DNA of 64,000 nucleotides from positions 52,739,899 through 52,803,898 of the forward strand of contig CP136067.1 of NCBI GenBank assembly GCA_032622095.1. Reading direction: 5' to 3'. This stretch comes from Siphonodentalium dalli (taxonomy: Eukaryota; Mollusca; Scaphopoda; Gadilida; Siphonodentaliidae). Under the pieces are notes generated by a model. It saw only the letters and a program-made list of their open reading frames with translations. It was not told the origin of the DNA and ran no database searches. Shown here in pieces: positions 35,518 through 47,572 of this stretch. The position numbers were made by a program, and so were the translations under genes. Numbering within the stretch: position 1 is the first letter of the stretch; every line of letters starts with the position of its first letter.

Positions 35518-36330
35518 AGAATGTCTGAAAAACAAATTGACATCATCAGTGAGATTGCCGGTCAACTTTGAGAGTGCGTGTGATGAATCGGCAATTCATC
35601 GAGTGGTGAAAATTTGTCTTTCGGGCATACTATCCGTATATTTTGTTTATACCACGATAATTTATAAACACTTACGTATAAATTAATTTTAATGCCATAA
35701 AACGTGACCAGAGCCACACTCTTATAATCCCGTATATGAAATAACCTCTCGCGTATATACTGTACCAGTAACTCGCTCAAGTTCACGCGCATGGCGTTTT
35801 GGGATTTTTATCGCCTGTGAATGTGTGTGAACTGGATTGAATTGCCAAAAATGGACTACCCATCGCCTATATGGCTAACATGACATATACGGTAAGGTCG
35901 CGAAAGGTAAAACTGAGTTCCAACTGTGTGTATATCTATTTCACAGAAAAAGAAACGGCGATCTAACTTATATGCAATAGCGAAGCCGCGATCCACTGTT
36001 GCAAGATGTGAGTGAAACCCCAAGGCATACTACTCCCTTAATTAGGTACCCAAATACGAAACTAAATGTCCCATTATATATCTCTACACGGTAATATCCC
36101 ATAACATTTTATTTCATTTTGCGAGTTTCGTTACAAACCACATTAATTTCCAATGATAGATACGACAATTTTACTTTTTCAAAAACTATATTCGATACCT
36201 TGAAATGGAAACCGACGTTCTCGATATATTGAATAATCCAAAAATCCATTCGGTTTCTCTCGGTATTCAACACGATATCGAATAAACGGTATATTATCGA
36301 AATACCGTGCAGCCCTACGATCTATATATA
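35518..36330. other. Unassigned DNA with a solo hAT-like end
   Basis: 'cggtatattatcgaaatacc' followed by 'gtgcagccctac' (to about 36318) resembles the common hAT terminus that reads tagggctgcacggta in reverse. No partner end was found in the window. The rest shows no gene. Confidence 0.4.
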
Positions 36331-36664
36331 TGTGTGGTACCGCAATACACAGTTAATGCCGAATAGAGCAAATGTTTATCCTTTGCCGATGTTCACATAT
36401 AGTAAAATGCCATGCAGATGGCGGGATAAAATGATATACAATGTATGGTCAAAATTGCCAGGGAGAATCACAGCCCGTAAAATAGGACGGAGTCACACAT
36501 TCGATTGTAATTATAAATTTTTAACTATATTGAGGATAAACCACACGGTTATACCACGATGAATATCTAAGTAGTATGACTTCACTTACTCACACACTCA
36601 CTCTAATCAATGCAATGTTTAATCAATACCATAGTTGTACGCTCGTTTTTTTTTTTAAAGGACG

Positions 36665-37010
36665 AATTATGTTATTTGTCCGTCCGTCTGCCTTCCGCCC
36701 ATCCATCGAACCGTTCGCGTTTGGTTTCCGGATGATAACTTAGATAGTCTCAACTGAATGGAGTGAAATTTGTTATGTGGGATTACTAGCACAAAATACA
36801 GGTTCCGCCCGCCAATTTCCACCAGAGTTATGCCCCTTTCTGTTCGAATTTGCACTCAATGTTCGTTCCGGGTGATAACTTTAGTAAGTCTGAACTGAAT
36901 GGAATTAAATTTGGTATGCGAGTTTACTATAGTCCAAAATACAGGTAAAGTTCGAGTTTGGGTTCCGCCCGCCAATGTTCAGCAGAGTTATGGCCCTTTG
37001 TTGGAATTAA
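36665..37010. repeat. Molluscan-type tandem repeat, two units of about 150 bp
   Basis: Two units share 'ggttccgcccgccaat', 'cagagttatg.cccttt', 'gatgataactt' and 'aactgaatgga'. 'gagttatggccctttg' is a familiar motif of molluscan interspersed repeats (established observation, not checked here). It is preceded by a 'gtccgtccgtctgcc' tract. Confidence 0.75.
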
Positions 37011-37104
37011 ACAACGGGCGTATTTTGTCACACTCTAGCAATGCTGTTGTTAATTTTATGTCGGAGTTGGAACATGCTAGTTACTGAATTATTAACTTAA
37101 TTCC

Positions 37105-37325
37105 GCGCCTGAACAAAAACTAAATGCAACCCAAATAAAGAACCAAATATACATGTTTTTTGGTTCTTCACGAAGAACCAAATTAAAGAACCAAATGAAG
37201 ATCAAACATGTTTTTGTTCCTCGAAGAACCAAATTAAAGAACCAAATTAAAGGACCAAATTAAAGGCCCAAATTAAAGGACCAAATTAAAGAACCAAATA
37301 AAGGACCAAATTAAGTACACAACAG
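37105..37325. repeat. Short tandem array 'aaccaaattaaag'
   Basis: Dense repetition of 'gaaccaaattaaag' and 'ggaccaaattaaa' variants of about 13-17 bp. Confidence 0.85.
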
Positions 37326-37845
37326 ACATTCTGGTTCCTCGGAACCAAACTTGTTTTAATGTTGAGGGGATGACCAAAGTCACTTGCTGTCGTTCTCTAT
37401 CTGGTTCCCGGATATAACCAGAACATGGAACAAAATAGTTCCTTGGGTTCCCCATTTGGTTCATTAAATGCCTACTAGGAAACAATGACGAGTGCTTGTG
37501 TAAACCATGTTCCGTGACACTGTGTGTAGGTTATAAGCACGCTTGATGTGTCTTTGTTTCTGAATGTTCTATATATTATTCGTAAATGCGTTATACCGTT
37601 TAAAAATGATATTACACGATGTTGGTTCACCGGATAAACCCAGAAGATCGGAAAATGTTCTGATGTCTGAAAGAGATATCGAATTATATTAATACAGTTA
37701 TTGCTCCATACTTCCCACCCTATTTCTGACATGAGCAATAGAGTTACCCCCACTAGCAATCAAATGATCAGAGTCTAATACATATGACTCGAAACAGTCT
37801 ATATCGTGTGTACATTTGTATTTCAAAGGAATCCCGCTTGATTTA

Positions 37846-39293
37846 GGGTACGTTCATATGCTGGCAATATTTCACTGCAAACTGCAAAAATGCCAGGTGC
37901 AAAATTACCAAAACGGATTAAATTCTCCCATTTGTCAACAAATCAGCGTTAGTTGTGATCAACGAACGACAGCGGTTTTTGCGTGATTGGTGATATCGCT
38001 GAGTTGTTCACAATATATTAAGAACACAGTGCGTGTTGGTATTCTTAGGCCAGTCAAAATAATGTTACTTGATAAGTTGGAATGTGAGATCGCTGCGGCA
38101 AGTTCCATCGATGGGATGTTGCTGATATATGAGTACCATAAACGCAACCTAGAGAGGAGATGGTGGGTCCGCACTTGGCTCAAAGTAGAAATCGAGAAAT
38201 CCCATTGGTACCCAGTACTACCCACCGCCTTGTATTGGTGTTTTTTAACGGCTACCACAAGCTTTAAAACTGTCGATGGAAATTACTAACCTAACATCCA
38301 TGATTGGCAATTCACTCAACAAAATTACACCACTGTATGCATGAAATGTCCCCATTGTAACATACATACATTATTAAATCTGAATGTCTATTATAAAACT
38401 GTCCAACCATTTGATATTCCCATCGTAACACCCCTAAAGTTGATAATTCTCAACTGATTGCTATACTTCAGTAAAACAATTCGGTTTTTCGGTCTAATCA
38501 CAAAAAATATCATACCTATTACAGTACTGTTTGATATATCAAATTATCAGCACAAAATTCAAACCATATTGGTCGGAAGTTTCCAACTAATATTGTGTCA
38601 GGCATGAAATGTCCAACTTTCGGGATCCACCCCTGACACACGTCCCTGGTGGGAAAGTATTGCCTTGATTGAAATAGGTTTACTTGAGCATCGCAGTCTT
38701 GGCTAGACGATGTTAACACGGGTTTCAACCCCCACATGGGCGAAAATCGGGACCTCTCAATGTGCCATACCGTTCGATACGTGGCAATGTCGATAATAAA
38801 TGAGAACTTTTGAAACAACGAATACTCATACTGTGTCCGTGCCTCCATAAATCTTATATACGTTTGGTGAAGTTGGCGGTACTGTTTGTGTCCATTTTGC
38901 CAACCCTCTTCCCCTAGCTCCGACGTTTCTGACTTGAGAACTACCACATTCGGGACTCTTTATGAGATTCCTCGCGAATAACGGTGAAGCGTATATACAT
39001 GTATAATTAAGTGTGTATGACAATAGTCGAGAACAAACTGTTCTACCAATGCCCCTCTCCGATACACAATTCGTACCAAGGACAACGGGGACACTAGCAA
39101 TTATTGTTAGTGGCCTCGTTTTGTGGTAACCGGCTAAGAGGCACACGCCGTTATCACAAATCATCGTTGATTGTTGTCAGCCAGCCACGACGGAGCACGA
39201 GCAAGTCGGCAGCCGGCAAAAATGCCAGCTTACAAAACGACAACCGGGCGTGGCATTTTTGCAGTGCAATTTTGCCAGCGTATGAACGTACCC
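37846..39293. mobile_element. PIF/Harbinger transposon relic
   Basis: Ends GGGTACGTTCATATGCTGGC and GCCAGCGTATGAACGTACCC, flanked by TTA on both sides (37843-37845; 39294-39296). A 3-bp TWA target duplication and a GGG-start are hallmarks of PIF/Harbinger. An internal frame carries a transposase-like motif (see next). 1448 bp is too short for a full transposase plus Myb/MADF gene, so it is a deletion derivative. The same left end starts a second copy at 63089. Confidence 0.8.
37987..38289 (+). pseudogene. PIF/Harbinger transposase, N-terminal relic
   Basis: A 100-codon frame whose middle reads LERRWWVRTWL. HARBI1-type transposases carry an RR(W/F)WVRPW motif at this position, ahead of the DDE nuclease. 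The catalytic core is absent; downstream sequence up to the right end has no DDE-like frame. Whether the initiator is native is unclear. Confidence 0.55.
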
Positions 39294-39349
39294 TTAGTCT
39301 TCCCCATATCATCTAACCCAAAAACGCGTGGACATATTGTTAAATTTTA

Positions 39350-40858
39350 GACTGGGACATTTACTTTATTTTACTTAAGTAAAATAAAATGTCATTTTAT
39401 TTTACTTAAGTAAAAGTGTCATTTTATATTGCTTAAGTGAAATAAAGCGCCATCTACATGATTTTATTTTACTTAAGTAAAATAAAATGGCACACTAATT
39501 TTATTACTTAAGTGAAATAAAATGACCATTATGTTACGCCCTTTTTATTTTACTTAAGTAAAAAAGAATTGTACTTAAGTTAAAACATGTTTTTTTTGCT
39601 TAAGTAAAATTGTTTTTACTTAAGTGAAATAAAAATGACCGTTATTTTACTTAAGTAAAATAAAATATGATTTTATTTCACTTAAGTAAAATAAAGTGTC
39701 ATTTTATTTTACTTAAGTAAAATTAATATTAAATAGCGGTTTGGCTTGCCATAAAGTTGATGTAATAGTGGATGTTTTATTACAGCATGTTTAGTTTTAT
39801 CAAGCAATGTCTAGTTTATTTTAAATAGCTTTACATTTTAAAGGCGTTTTATTCTTACAAGATTGTTGGAGTTTCCACACTAGTTTCCAGTTTATTTTTA
39901 TAATTTTGATGAAAATATATGATTCAGGATCTCACTAAATGTTTTCTAAAAATGCCCATGCCGAGTTCTTTCCAGCGCGTGGGTGTCGGGAAGGAAATTT
40001 CATCTTACTGTCCAATATGCAACATGCCATAGCTGAATGTCATCTCCACTAAGGCCTGTATATGCGGTCCGATATGGCAAGCCAAACCGCTATTTAATAT
40101 TAATTTTACTTAAGTAAAATAAAATGACACTTTATTTTACTTAAGTGAAATAAAATCATATTTTATTTTACTTAAGTAAAACAACGGTAATTTTTGTATT
40201 TCATTTAAGTAAAAATTTTTTTTACTTAAGTAAAAATAACCATGTTTTAACTTAAGTGAAATTCTGTTTTACTTAAGTAATAATAAAAAAGGGCGTACAT
40301 AATTTTGAATTTTATTTCACTTAAGTAAAATTAGTGTGCGTTTTAATTTTACTAAGTAAAATAAAATGCCATTTTATTTTACTTAAGTAAAATAAAATGA
40401 CACTTTATTTTACTTAAGTAAAATAAAATGGCATTTTATTAAATCAAACCACGTAGATGGCGCTTTATTTCTCTTAAGTAAAATAAAATGACCCTTTTTT
40501 TTTACTTAAAATAAAGTAAAGTGTCATTTTATTTTACTTAAGTAAAAATAACGGTCATTTTTTATTTCACTTAAGTAAAAAACAATTTTACTTAAGTAAA
40601 AATAACCATGTTTTAACTTAAGTACAATTCTTTTTTACTTAAATAAAATAAACAGGCCGCAACATAATGGTCATTTTATTTCACTTAAGTAAAATTAGTG
40701 TGCATTTTAATATTACTTAAGTAAAATAAAATGTCATTTTATTTAAAATAAAGTAAAATAAAACCATTTAGATGGCGCTTTATTTCACTTAATAAAAATA
40801 AAATGACACTTTATTTCACTTAAGTGTAATAAAGTGTCATTTTATTTTACATAGCGGT
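39350..40858. repeat. Array of the self-complementary motif ACTTAAGT
   Basis: Dozens of 'ttttacttaagtaaaat' units, joined by 'aaaatgncattttatt' spacers, form two blocks (about 39350-39725 and 40100-40858) around a 370-bp spacer. The spacer borders are inverted ('aatagcggtttggcttgcca' at about 39733; its complement at about 40080). The right array end repeats 'tagcggtttggcttgccata' again. Every unit is itself a palindrome, so the region could extrude many alternative hairpins. No coding content. Confidence 0.95.
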
Positions 40859-41361
40859 TTGGCTTGCCATAGTCCGAGTAACATACATATGGTGTTTTGC
40901 AGTTAAGATATGTTTAGAATTGTTACACATCATATATTTCTGGGTTTTTAAAGGCTCCAGTAAAACATTTATGAGAGGGTGTAAAAATGTGCTTTTGCTG
41001 TTTCGACCACCCACCCACCCATCCCGGCATACCTTCCTGCAAATATTTACCACCCCGGGACATCCATTTATTACTGTTTTGAAGACACATGCGACCAACG
41101 GGGACTCACCGGTATAGGCTCAATACCTGATTGAGTATTCATGTGACAACGAGGGCAATGTCAGTGGCTATTCAGATACGTTCGCCCTTTCGAAGGTTTT
41201 GTCTGGGTAAATACGGGAGACACATAAGATCAGTTTTCATTGAGTCACACCATTATGTCTATATATGACAGAAACAATTCCATGCGTGATGCGAACAAAG
41301 ACGTTATAATTTATAATCATATAAAAATAAAATATTAGGTACGTCCCATGCATTCACCTAC
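40859..41361. other. Intron-like DNA downstream of the Thr-rich exon
   Basis: No gene or clear repeat. It lies between the ACTTAAGT array and the splice donor at 41360-41361 (minus strand). Confidence 0.5.
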
Positions 41362-41799
41362 CATGTGCTATCGGGAGTCCATTCTGTGAATCTGCACCAG
41401 TTGAAGGCAAAGTTGCAGACGATGACGGTTGCATGGTTGATCTCATAGATGGCTCAGTTCTGTGTGTTGCTACTGTTGCTGCTATTGACGATGACACCAA
41501 TGGTAGTAGTGTTGTCGTCATTGTCGTCGTCGTGGTTGTAGTAGACGTCGTTGTTGTTCTCGTCTTCGTTGTGGTAATGGTTATTGCTGTTGCTTCGGTT
41601 GTCGTAGTTGTTGTTGTTGTTGCTACTGTTGTTGTTGGTGTCGTTTTTGTTGTTGTTGCTGCTTCTGTTGTTGTTGTCGAAGTTGCTGTTGTTGTTGGTG
41701 GTGGTGGTGGTGGTCTCGTTGTTGTTGCTGCTGTTGTCGTTGTTGTTATTGTTGCTGCTGTTGTTGTTGTTGTTTTCGTAGAAGTTGTTGTTGTTGGTA
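41362..41799 (-). CDS. Thr-rich mucin-like stalk exon
   Basis: The minus strand reads 146 codons between the acceptor 'gttccatgcag' and the donor G|gtaggt, entering and leaving in phase 1. About the first 100 codons are mostly Thr (ACN), with occasional Ala, Pro, Lys, Arg and one six-Pro run. The last 45 are a mixed Ser/Thr/Ala/Pro tail ending GLPIAHG. Such PTS regions are heavily O-glycosylated, rigid spacers in membrane mucins and lectin receptors. The DNA is a compound GTN/ACN trinucleotide repeat, so it could be a plain microsatellite. The open frame (no stop in 438 bp), splice signals and phase agreement with the 52.7-kb and 20.3-kb exons argue for an exon. The antisense reading is poly-Val and not credible. 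Confidence 0.5.
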
Positions 41800-42094
41800 C
41801 TGCATGGAACACATTTCAGAATGAATTACTAATCAAGTATGTGTATATGGACGTGAAGCTTATCTAGCCAGTGCTAACTGATGCTCAGCAATAATAATCG
41901 GTTATTTATAATAATTATGATATGATATGAAAATACTGAGTTGCGCTTTACATAGAGGTAATATACAGTCAATATGTCTTCTTGAACAAATGAGTTCTCA
42001 ATAGTGTTTTGAGCATTTCCAGATTCCCGCAACGTCTAATTTCTATATCTGAATTATTCCATATAATGTTCCATCCATACGTAACCAAACCCTC

Positions 42095-42770
42095 TGTCGC
42101 ATCCCTGCATGCGTGTGACCAGTCTTGAGAACATGCACATGAAATTTGAAAAATGTGAAATGGTGTCCATGCAATATAAGTATGTTGCCCAACCCCGCCG
42201 CGTCCCCTACATGAGTACGCATAGCCCAATCCCCTGTCGCCACGTCCCTGTGACAAACCCATGTGAACAAACATACATGAACATACACGGAACGTTCAAA
42301 CAGACGCAACAGTGTCCCGTGCAATATAAAACCCATGTCGCGGCGTCACTGTGACCAGCCTTGAAAACATACACTTGGAATGTTCAAATAGACCCAACTG
42401 CTGGCTTCCAAGCAATATAAGTACGCACAGCCAACCCGCTGTCACCGTTTCCCTGCAAGTGACCATGCAGTCCTTGAGAAGATGCACATGAAATGTTCAA
42501 ACAGACCCTGCAGTGCCCCATATACTATAATTACGTACTGGTACACCCCAACCACCTGTCCTCCGCGTCCCCTGCACTAACCGCCACCCATATATGGCAA
42601 ATTTTAACGTGGGATAACCCATACTCCACGTCCCCTGACACTAAGGATGTTCAAGACTTAGATAACATGAGTTGGAACAACAATGGTAAACTGTGTGCAA
42701 AAAAGGAGATGTGACGACAGGGGTTGGATGTCACTCCCCACTTTTCAACATTTGGAATTTTCAATACATA
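42095..42770. repeat. Minisatellite and unique tail, inverted copy at 45.2-45.5 kb
   Basis: Units of about 125 bp share 'gaccagtcttgagaacatgc', 'aaatgttcaaacagac', 'caatataagtacg' and 'ccctgtcgccac'. The final part (about 42560-42770) is the reverse complement of 45190-45400 ('aaaaaggagatgtg', 'cccacttttcaacattt'). Confidence 0.8.
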
Positions 42771-42825
42771 AGTTATAATATAGGTTGATTATTTTGGCAA
42801 AAAACTGTTTCGATAGATTAATTTC

Positions 42826-42982
42826 GGTATGTCCTTCATGTAAGAATGCACTAACCCTAACTGTAACCCTAACCCTAGCCCTAAAACCCTAGCTCTAACC
42901 ATACCCCTAAACCTAACCCTAACATATATGGAGAATGGAGTGCGGTGCGTGGTTTTTGTATTCTTACATGAAGGATATACCT
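42826..42982. repeat. Hairpin element enclosing telomere-like repeats
   Basis: Inverted ends 'ggtatgtccttcatgtaagaa' (about 42826-42847) and 'ttcttacatgaaggatatacc' (about 42961-42982) enclose about 75 bp of variant 'aaccct' repeats (42850-42922). CCCTAA/TTAGGG is the telomere unit of most animals. This is an interstitial, degenerate tract. Confidence 0.85.
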
Positions 42983-43318
42983 TAATTTCCCAACCAATAA
43001 TTTAGAGTACAATATTTAAAAACAATTTTTTTACAAAGACTATATTGTAGATTTAAATGGTCGTGCGTTGGAATTCAAACTCAGCATCGAGAAGATGCAA
43101 ATGAAAATTAGTTAAGTTACGAAAACTGATTGGTTGATAGGGTGGTCGACATCCCCTCCCTCCCTCCAACGAGGGATCTCGAATGCGTCCATGAAATAGG
43201 TCACCCCTTTCTCAGACTTGGCTGATGGCGATAAAGTGCAGATTTGTCAATTATCGCAGAAACGAATTGAAATAAAAGAGTTGTTGAAATGTCGGGCCGC
43301 CGACAGACAATGGGAGTA

Positions 43319-43502
43319 CAGTAATGCCCAAAGTAATTGACCACTTAACCACAGCAGAATTATTGGTAATTTTTCAGGATTTAGTAGGAAATATGGCTTG
43401 TTGCCATTCATCGGAAAGCTCTCACTATATTTCCGACTAAATCCTGAAAAATTACCCATAATTCTGCTGTGGTTAAGTGGTCAATTACTTTGGGAATTAC
43501 TG
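43319..43502. mobile_element. 184-bp mariner-like MITE
   Basis: TA, then CAGTAATGCCCAAAGTAATT at the left and AATTACTTTGGGAATTACTG then TA at the right. The arms pair over about 75 bp each. TA target duplications are typical of Tc1/mariner. A part of this arm recurs inside 47843-48446. Confidence 0.85.
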
Positions 43503-43686
43503 TAAAAGGAAGAAGTTATATATGTTTACTCAATCATAACAGCATGTTAATTAAAGGTTCCGTGATGGTGTTTCTGGTGTATTCCTTTTGTCCCGTAAGT
43601 ATAGCCATTATATGTTATCTCGGCAGGACACAGACAGGACACTCGAGTTGCACAGACGTCATCTAATGTATACAGCTGAGGTTGGC

Positions 43687-44593
43687 TTAGTCCAAGTCTT
43701 CTCGTACTAAAACCAGCTAAGATATTGGGATGGCGAGATGCTGGTGTTTAGTCCGAGTTCGCCTCCATAGGCTTGCTATAACACGAGTTACGCCCAGGGT
43801 TTGTGGCGGGAATTTGTGGTGTATTTTACTCGATTTACCTCACATATCAATACATGATGCTATATACATCGGAAAGATTGACATCTTATGGTCATAATGG
43901 TGTATCATGTTAAATTACACATATAATATTCCGGTTGATTGCCACTAACATCGCTTTGTTTTATATACTTGTTTACGTTTTAACCGAAAGCCGAAGTGTT
44001 CCGAAGAACTTCGGCATAGTCCTGAGTTTGTTTTGGCCGGGACGAATTTTGATACAAACAAGATGGCAGTCCCCATATCTATTCTAATGTTCGTTGTGTT
44101 TACACTGTTTTAAACTGTGAGAGGGTTGTAATTCCCGTAATTTATTTAATGTATTACATGTATATCTTCAATGTTTACTTAATCTATTTATTTATTTATT
44201 TATTGACACACATAATTACGATTACAATGGAGAATGCATCGCCATGTGCGTGGTTAGTCGAAAATCTACGGAATATTTTCACCGGAAAATGACAAACACA
44301 GTTCGCGAGGTCAACTGAGTTCGCATACTTTTAAAAATATGTCAACGCTGAGGTAAATGTCTCTTTTCACATTAAATTACCGCTTTCAATTCACAACTGA
44401 TGTGGGTTTCAGATCAAATAGCATGTCTTCTGCGGAAAAAATCCGTTTATTGTCGCAATTGTGATATTTTATTTCATATAATTGTGGTTTAACTCGTGTT
44501 ATAGAAAGCCTATGGAGGCGAACTCGGACTAAATTCAAGCATCTCGCCATCCCAATATCTTAGCTGGTTTTAGTACGAGAAGACTTGGACTAA
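43687..44593. mobile_element. 907-bp DNA element with about 108-bp TIRs
   Basis: Ends TTAGTCCAAGTCTTCTCG and CGAGAAGACTTGGACTAA, with about 108 bp of nearly identical inverted sequence (to 'tataacacgagtta'). Flanks ggttggc (43680-43686 and 44594-44600) form a 7-bp target duplication. There is no transposase frame. 7-bp duplications are unusual; the superfamily is not assigned. Confidence 0.85.
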
Positions 44594-44600
44594 GGTTGGC

Positions 44601-45189
44601 TAAAATTATAAAATAACCATTTAACATTATTATAATGGTCCGATGTGTTCGTAATTGGATCGTGCTAAAAGGGAATTTGCTTCTCTGCAAAAACATACGT
44701 ACGAGTACCTGAATGGTTACTGAATCACCCCTGGTCAAGTGGTCCTGATAATGTGCTATGATGCGGTTGGGTCCTGCTGAATTCCTATGATGTTTTTAGG
44801 GCAAACTGATGCTGTTAACAAAAAAGTACCATTATATTTTTTTAATTTGTCTTTTCGCGGTGTTCCGATAATCTGAAAATACCTGCAAGAAAAGCCATTA
44901 TGCGTATCCTTGAATATGAAGCGACACAATGTATATAAGACTTGTTAGTTTTAACTGCATGACGTTCTAGTTGTATATATTTTGTTCTTTCTGGTGACCT
45001 TTGTCATGTGAAACTAATCATATTATAATCATTGTTCTTTTTAATAATATTATAATCACTGTTCTTTTAGTCTAATTAAATTCATGTAAACACAGAGATG
45101 GCTACATATCTGTTTAGTGGGAAATACGGGACATGTTTTATCAAGTTTGGTATTATCTCTATTCTCGTCCCTGACCCTGTTCGGTCATA
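44601..45189. other. No gene seen
   Basis: AT-rich. 'ataatattataatcactgttctttt' type direct repeats occur near 45020-45070. No coding signal. Confidence 0.5.
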
Positions 45190-45530
45190 ACTGAAATTTC
45201 AAATGTTGAAAAGTGGGGGGGGGGGGGGGGGGGGGGTGACATCAAATCCCCTGTCGCCACATCCCCTTTTTGCACACAGTTTACCATAGTTGTTCCAACT
45301 CATGTTATCTAAGTCTTAAACACCCTTAGTGTCGGGGACGTGGAGTATGGGTTTATTGGGTTATCCCACGTTATCTCATAAAATTTGCCATATATGGATG
45401 GCAGTGAGTGCAGGGACGCGGATATAGGGGATGGGTGTTCTAGTACGTAATTATAGTGTGTGGGACAATGCGGGGTATGTTTGAACATTTCATGTGCATG
45501 TTCTCAAGACTGGTCACATAATTATGTTCC
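45190..45530. repeat. Inverted partner of 42095-42770
   Basis: Reverse-complement copy containing a G homopolymer of about 20 bp at 45213-45236, then 'gtgacatcaaatcccctgtc', 'gttccaactcatgttatcta', and 'catgtgcatgttctcaagac' at the far end. 45531-45845, up to the LINE, holds nothing recognisable. Confidence 0.8.
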
Positions 45531-45845
45531 TGGTACCATGATCATGGCAATTTCTACATATAAGTTTGGTGGAAATAAACAAAAATTGTTTTACCAACAT
45601 TGCTGTCCACATCTAACCCCGTCCTGTATCTACTGTTATCCAATCCAAATGTTCGTAAACCAGGGTATAATATTGTTATGGCCTAATAGGGAAATGGTGC
45701 TTTGTTATCACCATATTTAACTATCATAGTTAAATTTAGGATGTGCCAGACCTGTTAGATAGTATTTTATTATGAATTATGAGAATATATCGTCATCACC
45801 GGTACGTTGTCTGTTGGTGATGTATCATGGTGTTAAATGTACTAC

Positions 45846-47572
45846 ATGTATCGAGGCATAACTCTTTTGAGCTGTTTGTCTAAAGTTTTCACATCTATCT
45901 TAAACACAAGGTTGACATCTTTCTCTGAAGATAATGAAATCATAAGCAAATTTCAGACTGGTTTCAGTAAAGCCCACTCCAAAATTGACAACATCTTTAT
46001 ATTGCAGAGTATTATCAATTTATATTTGCCAAATGGAAAGAAATTGTATTGTGCATTCGTTGATTTCCGTAAGGCATTTGACACAGTGTGGAGAGACGCG
46101 TTATGGTTGAAGATGCTAGATTGTGGAATTAACTGCAAGATAGTTATGATTATTAAGGACATGTATAGTAAATTAAAATGTGTGTTAAAGTGGGCGGAGC
46201 AAAATCCGAGTTCTTTTCTAGCAATGTTGGCCAATTTCAAGGTGAATTAATGTCACCATTTCTATTTTCTTTATATATTAACGACCTCACAACCTTTCTG
46301 TCAAATGGTGCAATAAATAACCTCCAATTTCTAGACAACATGTACATGGAATATATTGGAATTTATATCACATTACTTTGTATATTTTATGCAGACGACG
46401 CTGTCCTGATTACCGAGAACGAGGAAAATATGCACCGCGCTTTATGGGCATTTTCCGACTATACTAATGCATGGAAGCTCCACGTTAATACCAGAAGGAC
46501 TAACATTGTGATTTTCTGTAAAAAAAAACTATCGCAAAACCTGCCGATATCCATGTACAGGGGAGGAGAATTGGAAATAGTTAAAGAATTCAAATATCTT
46601 GGGGTTATTTTCTTTTATAATGGGAGATTTTGCAACGCATTGACACAAATTCACAACACAGCTATGAAAGCCATGTATGGCCTGTTCAATAAAGTGCGCA
46701 AACTCCACCTTCCAGTGAAATTAATGCTGAAACTCTTCGATAGTATAGTAACTCCAATAGCTCTTTATGGTAGTGAAGTTTGGTGCTTCGAAAAATGTGA
46801 TATTATAGAGAAATTGCATATGAAATTTTGTAAAAACCTTTTGCGCATGAAATCTAGCACACCTAATGATATGGTCCACGGAGAGCTTGGTAGACATCCA
46901 CTGATAATTGATATAAAATGTAGGGTGTTGTCATATTGGTCAAAACTAAACTCCTCCGACGGATCTGAATTAGCAAAGAATATTTATGTAGTGATGAAGG
47001 AGGTCCATAACAATGATAGCACATATTCTGGAAAACTTAAATGATTTGAGTTTATAAAAATGACCCTGAGTGAGATCGGTTTGATATCCCGATGGAATAC
47101 TCAAACTGGACTCACGGGAACGGAGATCAGGAATATTAAATCTCGTCTGATTGAAGAACACTGGATTAAAATGTTTCGTGACCTGAAGGAATCTAAATCA
47201 TCAAGGGGAACTTTATATAGTAATATAAAGCGTCATTCCAGTATTAGTCGTTACCTTATTTATCTACCACAACATCTCATACCAACATTGGTGAAATTTA
47301 GGACAGCAACCATAGACTGCCATACGAGCTTTCAAGATGGCGAGAACACGAGAGTTTACTATGCAAAATGTGCGGTTCGGAAACATGTGACGATTATCAT
47401 ATTCTCGTGATCTGCGATAATTTGGTCACACTCAGGTGAAAATACATTCCTGACTATTACTGGTTAAACCCTTCACTAGAAAAGTTTTATGAACTCCTTG
47501 CGATTGAAAATATATCAATATTGAAGAACGTTAGCATTTATTTGAAACATGTCTTTAAAGAATACAACTAAG
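45846..47572 (+). pseudogene. LINE ORF2 fragment: reverse transcriptase and C-terminus
   Basis: The RT blocks are spread over three frames: LYCAFVDFRKAFDTVW (about 46047-46094), then, after a frameshift near 46180-46250, QGELMSPFLFSLYINDL, IFYADDAVLI (catalytic YADD intact), FKYLGVIF, ALYGSEVWCFE and MVHGELGRHPL. A stop at about 47042 and another frame change precede LSEIGLISRWNTQ. The C-terminus continues past 47400 with a CDDYH knuckle-like remnant and ends near 47570. It cannot encode a working enzyme. Confidence 0.85.

Noticed and set aside
38519..38947. 142-codon minus-strand frame inside the PIF relic
   Set aside because: No transposase motif and opposite to the motif-bearing frame; probably chance.
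41433..41867. Long plus-strand frame rich in Val opposite the Thr-rich exon
   Set aside because: Poly-Val from the GTN side of the trinucleotide repeat; no family resemblance, and no splice logic on plus.
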